64,000 bases of DNA from Syntrophotaleaceae bacterium (GTDB lineage: Bacteria > Desulfobacterota > Desulfuromonadia > Desulfuromonadales > Syntrophotaleaceae), in assembly GCA_041390365.1 (NCBI GenBank), contig JAWKQB010000004.1, positions 46,715 to 110,714 on the forward strand. The letters are read 5' to 3'. The position numbers were made by a program, and so were the translations under genes. The notes under the pieces are model-generated. The model made no database searches and was not told the origin of the DNA. It was given only the letters and a program-made list of their open reading frames with translations. This document shows, one piece after another, positions 16,332 to 23,607 of the stretch. The first letter of the stretch is position 1; each line of letters opens with the position of its first letter.

Positions 16332-17219
16332 TCAGATGTTCCCGTTAAGATTCTCCATGGCTGTGGTCTTAGACTCCTTAATCGGGAGCTGCCCGACCTG
16401 CTTCAGAAAGCTTTCCCATGCATCTTGATAGGAAGCCCCTCCCACAAGATAAGAATCGCTGTGCCCGGCGCCGGAAACGGACAAAAAAGTCTTCGGCTCG
16501 GGCGCACTTTCAAAAAGCTGCTTGCCCATGATCCAGGGAACGACCTGGTCCCGGTCTCCGTGAATCATCAGCAGGGGCTTTTGCAGGCGTGAAATCTTTC
16601 CCAGGTTGTCAAACCTCTCCCCGATGGCCCACCAGCCGACCAGAGCGTAGACCACCGGGGTTTTTATGCGAGCCATGTCCCGAAGCGAGGTGAAAGAGCA
16701 TTCCAGAACCAGCCCGGCCGGCGGGTTTTCCAGAGCCATCTGCAGAGCTACCGCCGCCCCCATGCTGCGCCCGAAATAGATCGTCCGCTCCGGATTCCAG
16801 CCTCGGGTTTCCAGAAAACGCAATGCCGCCCGGCCGTCCCGGTAGAGGTCCTCCTCCTTCAGCGGCCGGCCCTCGCTGGCGCCGTAACCCCGATAATCGA
16901 AGATGAAAACGGGAAGACCCAGGTGGTTAAGATATTGCAGATTCTCTACCCGGTGAGTGATGTTTGCGGCATTGCCGTGGAAATACACGATCAGCGGACC
17001 GGGCGAAGCGGCCGGTACGTACCAGCCGTGAAGTCGAACCCCGTCATCGCTTTCGAACCAGATATCCTCGTAGTTGATGCCCCGGGCGTCCGGGGTTTGC
17101 AGAACATCCCGGCTGGATTGGAATACAAAGCGCGTCCCGTATTCGCAGCCGGAAAGGGTCATCGATCCTGCAAGCATGAGGTTGAGAAACAGTAAGAAGC
17201 GAAAACCGGGTGCAGGCAT
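16332..17219 (-). CDS. Lipoprotein alpha/beta hydrolase, paralog B
   Basis: The 295-residue protein starts with a lipoprotein signal (MTLSGC lipobox). The fold motifs are YFHGNAAN, FIFDYRGYGASEG, nucleophile GRSMGAAVAL, acid HGDRDQVVPW and His in GAGHSDSYL. It is about as long as paralog A without that gene's odd tail. Tandem BEM46-like hydrolases of this type are common but their substrates are unknown. The nucleophile elbow uses GRSMG where paralog A has GHSLG, so specificity may differ. Confidence 0.88.
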   Translation of the reverse strand: MPAPGFRFLLFLNLMLAGSMTLSGCEYGTRFVFQSSRDVLQTPDARGINYEDIWFESDDGVRLHGWYVPAASPGPLIVYFHGNAANITHRVENLQYLNHLGLPVFIFDYRGYGASEGRPLKEEDLYRDGRAALRFLETRGWNPERTIYFGRSMGAAVALQMALENPPAGLVLECSFTSLRDMARIKTPVVYALVGWWAIGERFDNLGKISRLQKPLLMIHGDRDQVVPWIMGKQLFESAPEPKTFLSVSGAGHSDSYLVGGASYQDAWESFLKQVGQLPIKESKTTAMENLNGNI

Positions 17220-17414
17220 TCTTCCCTCCGAGTCAGTTGAGGTGGGGTTGGTAAAACTAATTATAGCAGCCGTTCCGAAAACGGCCGATAAAAGACCCGC
17301 AACAGTAAGTCATTGACGTAATGAGGACGAAAGGCTATCAATAGAAGGTCCTGTACGGGCTTGACCGGGCCGACTTGAGTCTCAACCCTTGGTGTTCTTC
17401 AGGAGGATTTCCTT

Positions 17415-18320
17415 ATGCAGGAAGTGTGGTTTGCCCTCGGGGTGACCCTGTTTGCCGGGATGGCCACCGGCATCGGCAGCATCATCGCCTTTGTCGCCAA
17501 ACGGCAAAACTTCCGGTTTCTGTCGATAGCGACAGGATTTTCCGCCGGAGTGATGCTCTATGTCTCCTTCGTGGAGATTTTTCCGAAGGGGGCGGACGCC
17601 CTGATCGGCAGTTACGGCGATTACTGGGGGCACTGGATCAACGTCGCCTCCTTTTTCGGCGGCATCCTCCTGATCGGTCTGGTGGATGCCCTGATCCCGG
17701 CGGCCGAAAACCCTCACGAAATCCCTTCCGAGGCCGAGACCGCCCCTTTGCGCAACCCGAGGGCTCCCCACCCCGACTTTTCCGATGTTTCTTCCGTTTA
17801 CGAGAAAAGCGAGATCGTTGGTTTCCACGATCATAGCGCCCGGGGCCACAAGCTGATGCGGATGGGGCTGTTCACTGCCCTGGCCATCGGTATCCACAAT
17901 TTCCCCGAAGGTCTGGCGACCTTTCTCGCTACCCTCGAAGATCCCAGCGTGGGGGTCGCGATTGCCGTGGCGATCGCCCTGCATAACATTCCAGAAGGGA
18001 TCAGCGTCTCGGTGCCGATCTACTATGCGACGGGAAAGCGTCGCAAAGCCTTCTTCTTTTCCTTTCTCAGCGGCCTGGCGGAGCCGGTCGGGGCCCTTTT
18101 CGCCTATGTGATCCTGGGGTTTTTCCTCGGCGGCGAGCCTGGCGAGATTCCGTCACAGGTCATGGGTTTCCTCTTCGGCGGGGTGGCGGGGATCATGGTG
18201 TATATCAGCCTGGATGAACTGCTGCCGACGAGCCGGGCCTACGGCAAGGGGCATGACAGTCTGCTGGGTCTTCTCGGCGGCATGGTCGTCATGGCCATGA
18301 GCCTCCTGCTGATGAAATGA
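17415..18320 (+). CDS. zupT: ZIP-family metal transporter (ZupT-like)
   Basis: The 301-residue protein starts after CAGGAGGAT. It shows about eight membrane segments and the two metal-site helices with HNFPEG and HNIPEG, diagnostic of ZIP transporters of the ZupT/GufA branch, which import Zn(II), Fe(II) or other divalent metals. A His-containing cytosolic loop (VGFHDHSARGHK) lies between helices 3 and 4. The first helix pair, with SFVEIFPKGAD, also fits. The PBP gene starts 21 bases downstream, so they may be co-transcribed. The 195 bases upstream show no other gene. Confidence 0.92.
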   Translation: MQEVWFALGVTLFAGMATGIGSIIAFVAKRQNFRFLSIATGFSAGVMLYVSFVEIFPKGADALIGSYGDYWGHWINVASFFGGILLIGLVDALIPAAENPHEIPSEAETAPLRNPRAPHPDFSDVSSVYEKSEIVGFHDHSARGHKLMRMGLFTALAIGIHNFPEGLATFLATLEDPSVGVAIAVAIALHNIPEGISVSVPIYYATGKRRKAFFFSFLSGLAEPVGALFAYVILGFFLGGEPGEIPSQVMGFLFGGVAGIMVYISLDELLPTSRAYGKGHDSLLGLLGGMVVMAMSLLLMK

Positions 18321-18341
18321 TTTGGTTCCGGAATACAGGAT

Positions 18342-20648
18342 ATGGCTAGAAGATCTGCAAAATCAAAAACAAAGCGGAAAAGTCCCCTCCTCAAAAAGCT
18401 GTTTTTTTTGACAGCGGCCGGACTCCTGCTGCTGGCGGCCCTCTACACCCTCTACCTCGACGTTTCTGTCCGGTCCCGGTTCGAGGGGAAAAGGTTCGCC
18501 CTGCCTGCCCGGGTCTATGCCCGGCCCCTGGAGCTCTACCCCGGTCGATCCCTGAGCGCCGGCGAGCTGCGCGCCGAACTCGCCATGCTCGGATATCGCG
18601 AGACGTCCGATCCCCGGGAGCCAGGCACCTGCAGATTTGGCAGTCAGATGCTGGAACTGGTGAGCCGGCCCTTTACTTTCGGGGACGGGCGACAGGAGAG
18701 CCAATCCTTGCGGGTGGCGTTTGCGGGGGATCGGGTGCAGAGCCTGGTCGATCGCGGGAAGGGAACACCTCTCGACCTGGTGCGCCTGGAACCGGCCCTG
18801 ATCGGCGGAATCTATCCCGGGAAAAACGAGGACCGGGTGCTGATCGGACTGAAGGAAGCGCCGGAGCACGTTGTCCATGCCCTGATAGCGGTGGAGGACA
18901 ACCGTTTCTACACTCACCACGGCATCGATCCGCGGGGCATCCTGCGGGCCCTGTTCGCCACGGCCAGCGGCCGCGGGTTGCAGGGGGGCAGCACCCTGAC
19001 CCAGCAGCTGGTCAAAAACTTCTACCTGACCTCCGAACGGACCCTGCGCCACAAATTCACCGAAATGATCATGGCGGTCCTGCTGGAGGTTCATTACAGC
19101 AAGGAGGAGATCCTCGAGACCTACCTCAACGAGGTCTACCTGGGGCAGGACGGCAACCGGGCCATCCATGGCTTCGGCCTGGCCAGTCAATTTTTCTTCG
19201 ACAAGCCGCTGACCCGGATCGGTCTCCCCGAAGCCGCCCTGCTGGTCGGTCTGCTCAAGGGACCGGCCTACTACAGCCCCCGGCGCCACCCGGAGAGGGC
19301 CCTGAAAAGGCGCAATCTGGTTCTGCAGGAGATGGCCGAAGCGGGTTTCATCACCGAAAAACAGCTCCTTGCGGCCCGTACGGCGCCGCTGGGCATCATC
19401 GATCGGCCGCCGCGCGGCACCTCCCCCTATCCGGCTTTTCTCGATCTGGTTCGGCGGCAGCTGCAGCGCGACTACCGGGATGAGGATCTGCGTTCGGAAG
19501 GTCTGCAGATCTTCACCACTCTCGATCCCCAGGTTCAACGGGCCGCCGAAAAATCCCTCACCGAAGGCCTGAAACGCCTGGAAAAGGCCCGGAGCAAAGC
19601 CCGCAACCTGCAGGGGGCTATGGTGGTCAGCGATGCCCAGAATGCGGAGGTGCAGGCGCTGGTTGGCAGCCGCGACCCCCGCTTCGAGGGGTTCAATCGG
19701 GCGATGGATGCGCAGAGGCCCATCGGTTCCCTTATCAAGCCGATCGTGTTTCTGACTGCCTTGCAGACCCGCCAGTACACCCTGACGACATTGCTGGAAG
19801 ACACCCCTCTGGTCCTGAAACAGGCGGGAACCGGCGACTGGAGTCCGCAGAACTACGACAAGCAGGCCCACGGATCGGTCCCCCTGCGCACCGCCCTGAT
19901 CCATTCCTACAACCTGGCAACGGTCCGTCTGGGCCTCTCCCTGGGCTTGGACCCGATAATGGACAATCTGCAGCGACTCGGTCTGGAACGGGATCTGGCG
20001 GCTTATCCGGCCAGTCTGCTGGGAGCCAATGCCCTTTCGCCGCTGGAGGTGGCGCAGGTCTATCAATCCATTGCCGCCGGCGGATTCCGAACGCCCTTGA
20101 GAGCCATCCGGGAGGTCCTGACGGCCGATGGAGAGCAGCTGCAGCGCTATCCCCTGCGCGTCGAGCAGGTTGTGAACCCGGCTCCAGCCCATCTTTTGAC
20201 CCGGGTCTTGCAGGACGTCGTTTCCGAGGGCACCGGGCACGGCCTGAAGGGCTATCTGCCGCCGGATCTAGGCGTTGCCGGCAAGACCGGCACAACCAAC
20301 GATTTTCGCGACAGCTGGTTCGCCGGTTTTACCGGAGATCGGCTGGCGGTCGTCTGGGTCGGCCGGGACGACAACGAGCCGACCGGCCTGACCGGATCCA
20401 GCGGCGCCCTGACCATCTGGGGAGAGACCATCGCCGCGCTCGATCCCCAGCCTCTGGTCCTGCCGTTGCCCGACGATATTCAACAGGTCTGGATCGATGG
20501 AGAAACGGGTCTGCTGAGCGACAGGGGCTGCCCCGGAGCGGTGGAGCTGCCTTTCGTCCAGGGAACAGCGCCCACAGAATACGGGGGTTGCGGTTCCCCG
20601 TCGCCGGTGGAGGCCGTCAAAAGCTGGTTTGAAAGGTTATTCCGATGA
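18342..20648 (+). CDS. mrcB: Class A penicillin-binding protein (PBP1b-like)
   Basis: The 768-residue protein has a basic cytosolic tail and one N-terminal membrane helix (LFFLTAAGLLLLAALYTLYL). A UB2H-like region follows, then the GT51 glycosyltransferase with VEDNRFYTHHGIDPRG and GGSTLTQQLVKNFYL, and the transpeptidase with SLIK (Ser463, Lys466) and KTGT (648-651). It polymerises and crosslinks peptidoglycan at the periplasmic face of the inner membrane. Length and domain order match E. coli PBP1b rather than PBP1a. A TPR lipoprotein gene overlaps its stop, which could encode an accessory factor. Confidence 0.93.
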   Translation: MARRSAKSKTKRKSPLLKKLFFLTAAGLLLLAALYTLYLDVSVRSRFEGKRFALPARVYARPLELYPGRSLSAGELRAELAMLGYRETSDPREPGTCRFGSQMLELVSRPFTFGDGRQESQSLRVAFAGDRVQSLVDRGKGTPLDLVRLEPALIGGIYPGKNEDRVLIGLKEAPEHVVHALIAVEDNRFYTHHGIDPRGILRALFATASGRGLQGGSTLTQQLVKNFYLTSERTLRHKFTEMIMAVLLEVHYSKEEILETYLNEVYLGQDGNRAIHGFGLASQFFFDKPLTRIGLPEAALLVGLLKGPAYYSPRRHPERALKRRNLVLQEMAEAGFITEKQLLAARTAPLGIIDRPPRGTSPYPAFLDLVRRQLQRDYRDEDLRSEGLQIFTTLDPQVQRAAEKSLTEGLKRLEKARSKARNLQGAMVVSDAQNAEVQALVGSRDPRFEGFNRAMDAQRPIGSLIKPIVFLTALQTRQYTLTTLLEDTPLVLKQAGTGDWSPQNYDKQAHGSVPLRTALIHSYNLATVRLGLSLGLDPIMDNLQRLGLERDLAAYPASLLGANALSPLEVAQVYQSIAAGGFRTPLRAIREVLTADGEQLQRYPLRVEQVVNPAPAHLLTRVLQDVVSEGTGHGLKGYLPPDLGVAGKTGTTNDFRDSWFAGFTGDRLAVVWVGRDDNEPTGLTGSSGALTIWGETIAALDPQPLVLPLPDDIQQVWIDGETGLLSDRGCPGAVELPFVQGTAPTEYGGCGSPSPVEAVKSWFERLFR

Positions 20649-21070
20649 TGAGAGTTTTTTTCCGTCCCTTGGCGGGAGCCGTCCTGGTTCTGCTTCTTAC
20701 GGGTTGCGCCGCCCTCCAGGTTCCCGCGCCGCCTCCGCCGGCTTCACAGAATACGGCGGTTCTGGCCCTGCTGAACAAGGCCCGTGCCCAGGCCGGAGCC
20801 GAACAGTGGGATCCGGCCGCCGCCAACCTGGAGCGGGCCCTGCGCATCGAACCCCGCAACCCTGTCCTCTGGCAGGAACTCGCCAAAACCCGGCTCGGCC
20901 AGGGCCAGTACGGCCAGGCGGAAAACCTGGCGGCCAAATCCAACGCCCTGGCCGGTGCCAACCGGAGTCTGCAAGCCGAAAACTGGCGGATCATCGGCCA
21001 GGCCCGCAGCCGGCGGGGCGACCTGCGGGGATCCCAGGCGGCCTTCGAAAGGGCAGAACAGATGCCCTGA
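20645..21070 (+). CDS. Small tetratricopeptide-repeat lipoprotein
   Basis: The ATG overlaps the PBP stop. A signal peptide ends in the lipobox LLTGC, followed by a proline-rich linker and about two TPR units (AEQWDPAAANLERALRIEP and GQYGQAENLAAKSNAL). The 141-residue protein is of the size and place expected for an outer membrane PBP activator, similar in concept to LpoB but unrelated by the motifs I can see. Coupled translation with the PBP supports a functional link, which remains inference. Confidence 0.8.
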   Translation: MMRVFFRPLAGAVLVLLLTGCAALQVPAPPPPASQNTAVLALLNKARAQAGAEQWDPAAANLERALRIEPRNPVLWQELAKTRLGQGQYGQAENLAAKSNALAGANRSLQAENWRIIGQARSRRGDLRGSQAAFERAEQMP

Positions 21071-21108
21071 TCGAATGCCAAGGATCTTCCATCCCCAGTT
21101 GCCATGCC

Positions 21109-21591
21109 TCACGGTTGCCTCTCCTCCAGTCTCTCCCGGAACTGGCGACGCTGTTCCGGAGTCATGTTCCGCCACCGTTCCCTGAGCAACTGCCGCCTCT
21201 CCGGCGGCAACTCCCTGAATTTTTTCCATATGCTTCGCAACTGCTGCTTCTTTTCCGGGGGCAGCTGATTGAAACGCTGCAGGCGTTCGCGGATGGCCTG
21301 ACGCCGCTCCGGGGACAGGGATTTCCATCGCTGCAGTTTTTCCCTGGCCGCCCTCCGTTCCGCCGGGGACAGTTGCAGCCATCGGTTGGCACCGGCGGCC
21401 AACTGCTCCTGCCGTTCGGGAGTCAGGGTGTTCCAGCGGTCGGACAGGGGGCGCAGCAGCCGCTGCTGCTCGGCTGAGAGTTCATCGAAGCTTTTGGCCA
21501 ATGCAGGACCGGATCCCAGGGCGATGAAAAGCACCAGCATCCCCAGCAGGACCAGAGGTAAACGGAGCCATGTTGAATATCTAGGATTCAT
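21109..21591 (-). CDS. DUF3106-like secreted helical repeat protein
   Basis: ATG at 21591 gives MNPRYSTWLRLPLVLLGM; an earlier in-frame start would lie in the previous gene. After a signal peptide (near GPALA-KS) the protein is made of ~16-residue Pro-Glu-Arg units such as WNTLTPERQEQL, WKSLSPERRQAI, FRELPPERRQLL and WRNMTPEQRRQF. This matches DUF3106 proteins, small exported helical proteins of unknown role often coded next to ECF sigma operons. Its start overlaps the small protein before it by 11 bases, making it the last gene of the sigma operon. Confidence 0.85.
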   Translation of the reverse strand: MNPRYSTWLRLPLVLLGMLVLFIALGSGPALAKSFDELSAEQQRLLRPLSDRWNTLTPERQEQLAAGANRWLQLSPAERRAAREKLQRWKSLSPERRQAIRERLQRFNQLPPEKKQQLRSIWKKFRELPPERRQLLRERWRNMTPEQRRQFRERLEERQP

Positions 21592-21814
21592 CGCTCTTGT
21601 CCTCCACCGTATTATCTTGACGGGCTCCCCCGTTTCCCTCGGGAATCTCGAAAGGGTCGATCCAACCGACATCGCCATCTTCAAATGATCCGAGAAACTC
21701 CAGCAGCTCCATGTCTGGCAGCTCCTCTTCCGGGGCGGTCGGTTCCCCGGCCAGGGCCGAGGGGGTTTTCAGCAGGCAGAGCAGGAGCGTGAGAGAAATC
21801 AGGATCTTCATCAT
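21581..21814 (-). CDS. Small secreted acidic protein in sigma operon
   Basis: The chosen start at 21814 gives MMKILISLTLLLCLL, a clear signal peptide (near ALA-GE), followed by a short acidic domain (PEEELPDMELLEFLGSFEDG) ending in a Glu/Asp-rich tail, 77 residues in all. An earlier frame start would lie deep in the anti-sigma-like gene. No family recognised. The LEFLGSFEDG motif is typical of short proteins found between anti-sigma and DUF3106 genes in related bacteria, by memory. It probably senses or buffers envelope stress with its neighbours. Confidence 0.65.
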   Translation of the reverse strand: MMKILISLTLLLCLLKTPSALAGEPTAPEEELPDMELLEFLGSFEDGDVGWIDPFEIPEGNGGARQDNTVEDKSDES

Positions 21815-22145
21815 TACCCTCGGCAAGCCAGAGACAGAATTCGATCTCTTCATAAAATTCGATGGGATCTTCGGAGGCCAGCAGGCCGAGATCGTGAACG
21901 AAGGTCTTTTCAACGGGCACCAGGGGCGCCTCCCGAAAAAACAGCAGAACTGCTGCCAGGGCCAGGGCGACAGCGGGGACGGCTATTCTGAGATATCGGC
22001 CGATCCCGTGCCGGGGACGGTCCAGTGCTCGAGCCCTGGCGCGGGTCAGGGCCGCACGGGTATCCCCGTCCAGTTGCTCGACCGATTCGTCCAGCACTTT
22101 TCGGGCGCGATCGATGAATTGCTTGTCCTGGTCATTCATGGCCAA
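21681..22145 (-). CDS. Membrane anti-sigma-factor-like protein
   Basis: The protein has a cytosolic N-terminal helix bundle (QDKQFIDRARKVLDESVEQL, then RAALTRARARALDRP) and one membrane helix (VPAVALALAAVLLFF). The periplasmic part includes DLGLLASEDPIEFYEEIEFCLWLAE. This resembles DUF3619-type partners of ECF sigma factors. The last ~44 residues overlap the next gene by 134 bases in another frame and read as low-complexity, so the ancestral stop may have been just after LAEGN. It overlaps the sigma gene by 10 bases, supporting a sigma/anti-sigma pair. Confidence 0.7.
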   Translation of the reverse strand: MAMNDQDKQFIDRARKVLDESVEQLDGDTRAALTRARARALDRPRHGIGRYLRIAVPAVALALAAVLLFFREAPLVPVEKTFVHDLGLLASEDPIEFYEEIEFCLWLAEGNDEDPDFSHAPALPAENPLGPGRGTDRPGRGAARHGAAGVSRII

Positions 22146-22666
22146 TAATCCCCGAGGTTATCCCGCAAGGTTTTGACGGCGCGGGACAGGTGGGTTTTGA
22201 CGGAGCCTTCCGAGCAGCCCATGACCCGGGCGGTTTCGGCAACGCTCAACTCTTCCCAGCAGCGTAGCAGAAAAGCCTGCTGCTGTCGCAGGGGAAGTGT
22301 GCGCAGCACCTTCTGCAGGGCCTCGGCCGCCTGGTCCAGACTGATCTGTCCCTCGGGAGTCACTGCCTTCGGATCGGAGCCGGCTTCCAGAGGATTATCG
22401 CAATCCCCGCTCTCTTCCTCATCGGGACCTTTGAACCAGATCCTCCAACGGGAGCGAATCGACTGGCGGCGATAGAAGTCGCGAATCTGGTTGTGCAGAA
22501 TCCGATAAAACAGCGGCTTCCACTCCGATCGGGGCTTGTCGGCATATTTGGCGACGAACCGGCACATGGCCTCCTGTACCAGATCGAGGGCATCCTCCCG
22601 GTTGCTGCTGGCAATCAGCGCCATGCGATAGGCCCGGCGCTCAATCGATGTCAAAAAGGCTTCCAT
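22136..22666 (-). CDS. ECF-type RNA polymerase sigma factor
   Basis: The 176-residue protein has region 2 (DALDLVQEAMCRFVAKY, then FYRILHNQIRDFYRR) and region 4 with the helix-turn-helix LSVAETARVMGCSEGSVKTHLSRAVKTLR. A linker rich in Glu/Asp lies between. It directs RNA polymerase to a small regulon, probably linked to envelope functions since an anti-sigma-like membrane protein and three secreted proteins lie beside it. Overlap with the anti-sigma-like gene implies fixed stoichiometry. The RGDR-repeat gene lies just upstream on the same strand. Confidence 0.9.
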   Translation of the reverse strand: MEAFLTSIERRAYRMALIASSNREDALDLVQEAMCRFVAKYADKPRSEWKPLFYRILHNQIRDFYRRQSIRSRWRIWFKGPDEEESGDCDNPLEAGSDPKAVTPEGQISLDQAAEALQKVLRTLPLRQQQAFLLRCWEELSVAETARVMGCSEGSVKTHLSRAVKTLRDNLGDYWP

Positions 22667-22684
22667 GGACAGCCAATCAAGTTG

Positions 22685-22715
22685 GAGGCCGGCGGCCCCA
22701 GGGACGGCCGGCCTC
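22685..22715 (-). other. Strong hairpin between the repeat-protein gene and the sigma gene
   Basis: GAGGCCGGC (22685-22693) and GCCGGCCTC (22707-22715) are perfect 9-base arms. No T-run follows on the reverse strand, so it could be an mRNA processing or stability element rather than a full terminator. Confidence 0.6.
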
Positions 22716-22749
22716 TTTCCAATCTTGAGCGAACGCGGCCGGGGAGCGG

Positions 22750-23133
22750 CTAGCGCTGTCCGATCCTCTGGCCCCGTCGATCGAGCCGCCGGTCGATCCT
22801 GTCGCCTCTGCGATCCAGCCGGCTATCGATCCGATCGCCCCTGCGGTCGAGGCGGTTCTCAATCCGGTCGCCCCGCCCATCGAGAGCGGCTGCCCGCCGT
22901 TCAAAGCCGTTTTCAAGGGTCCGGTCCGACCGGCGGTCGAGCCGATCGTTTATCCTGTCACCTCGGTTGTCCAGGCGGTTGTCGACCCGATCCCCCCTGC
23001 GGTCCAATCGGTTTTCAATCCGATCCCCTTTTCGATCCAGCCTTTGTTCGGTACGGTCGCCGAAGTCGCCTGCCGAGGCCTGTCCACAAATTCCGATCAG
23101 AAGCAGTGAAGCAAGAACCATTATTCTCTTCAT
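22750..23133 (-). CDS. Secreted Arg/Asp-rich 11-residue repeat protein
   Basis: ATG at 23133 follows AAGGAGGATCGAA and gives a signal peptide ending near QASA-GD. The mature ~105 residues are almost all an 11-residue repeat of the type RLDRRGDRIEN, about nine copies, broken once by a divergent stretch (TLENGFERRAAALDG). Charges nearly balance and the 11-residue spacing would favour an amphipathic helix or coiled-coil rod. No catalytic residues seen. It lies on the strand of the sigma operon, 83 bases upstream of it, so envelope stress is a plausible context. Confidence 0.8.
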   Translation of the reverse strand: MKRIMVLASLLLIGICGQASAGDFGDRTEQRLDRKGDRIENRLDRRGDRVDNRLDNRGDRINDRLDRRSDRTLENGFERRAAALDGRGDRIENRLDRRGDRIDSRLDRRGDRIDRRLDRRGQRIGQR

Positions 23134-23607
23134 TTCGATCCTCCTTGTAAATAGATGTTGAGTGGTAGATGACCTGCTGTCTCTACCCTTTACAACGCAT
23201 ATCGGGGGGATCGGTTGACATAAAAAGAGAACCCGCGCCAAATTGAGCGCAAACAAGCGGGTCGAAAAGCCTTGCCGTCGAATTCCTGGGAATGAGGCGG
23301 ATTGACAGGCGACTCAGGTCTTATAAAGTTTCTCTTATAGTTGTTCTCCAATGTGACTGCGTGAGGGGTGGGGGTAGCCATGCCGGCCTGAAGGGGGTTT
23401 GGCTGATCATACTGCTGTTTTTCCCACTACCGGTTATACCGGGCTTTTCGAACTTCGAAAAAGCATTCCCCTCGGTACACTTTGTGCCATCGGGCCTGAG
23501 GCGATTTGCGGGATCCTCAGGCTAATCCTCGAATTATACGTCGGTTTTAAAAGAAGCTATAATGGTTGAACCCGGTCTGCTCATCACACTTGATGGCCCT
23601 CACGTTT
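23134..23607. other. 474-base divergent intergenic region
   Basis: No convincing gene lies here. It must hold the promoters for the reverse-strand repeat-protein gene and the forward signalling cassette. An ACCCGC/GCGGGT hairpin (about 23230-23252) is followed on the reverse strand by a T-rich stretch. TTGACA occurs at 23215 and 23302, but neither has a good -10 at proper spacing. Confidence 0.5.

Noticed and set aside
18363..20240. 625-residue reverse open frame opposite the PBP gene
   Set aside because: Antisense shadow with Gln-rich, non-domain sequence.
22770..23060. Regular 33-base repeats that a CRISPR finder might report
   Set aside because: They encode the in-frame 11-residue protein repeat; there are no unique spacers or cas genes.
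23215..23327. TTGACA hexamers as promoter candidates upstream of the signalling cassette
   Set aside because: The nearest -10-like sequences are at 14 bases or have poor match.
23292..23525. 77-residue forward open frame in the gap before the signalling cassette
   Set aside because: No ribosome site, no domain, unusual composition; not supported as a gene.
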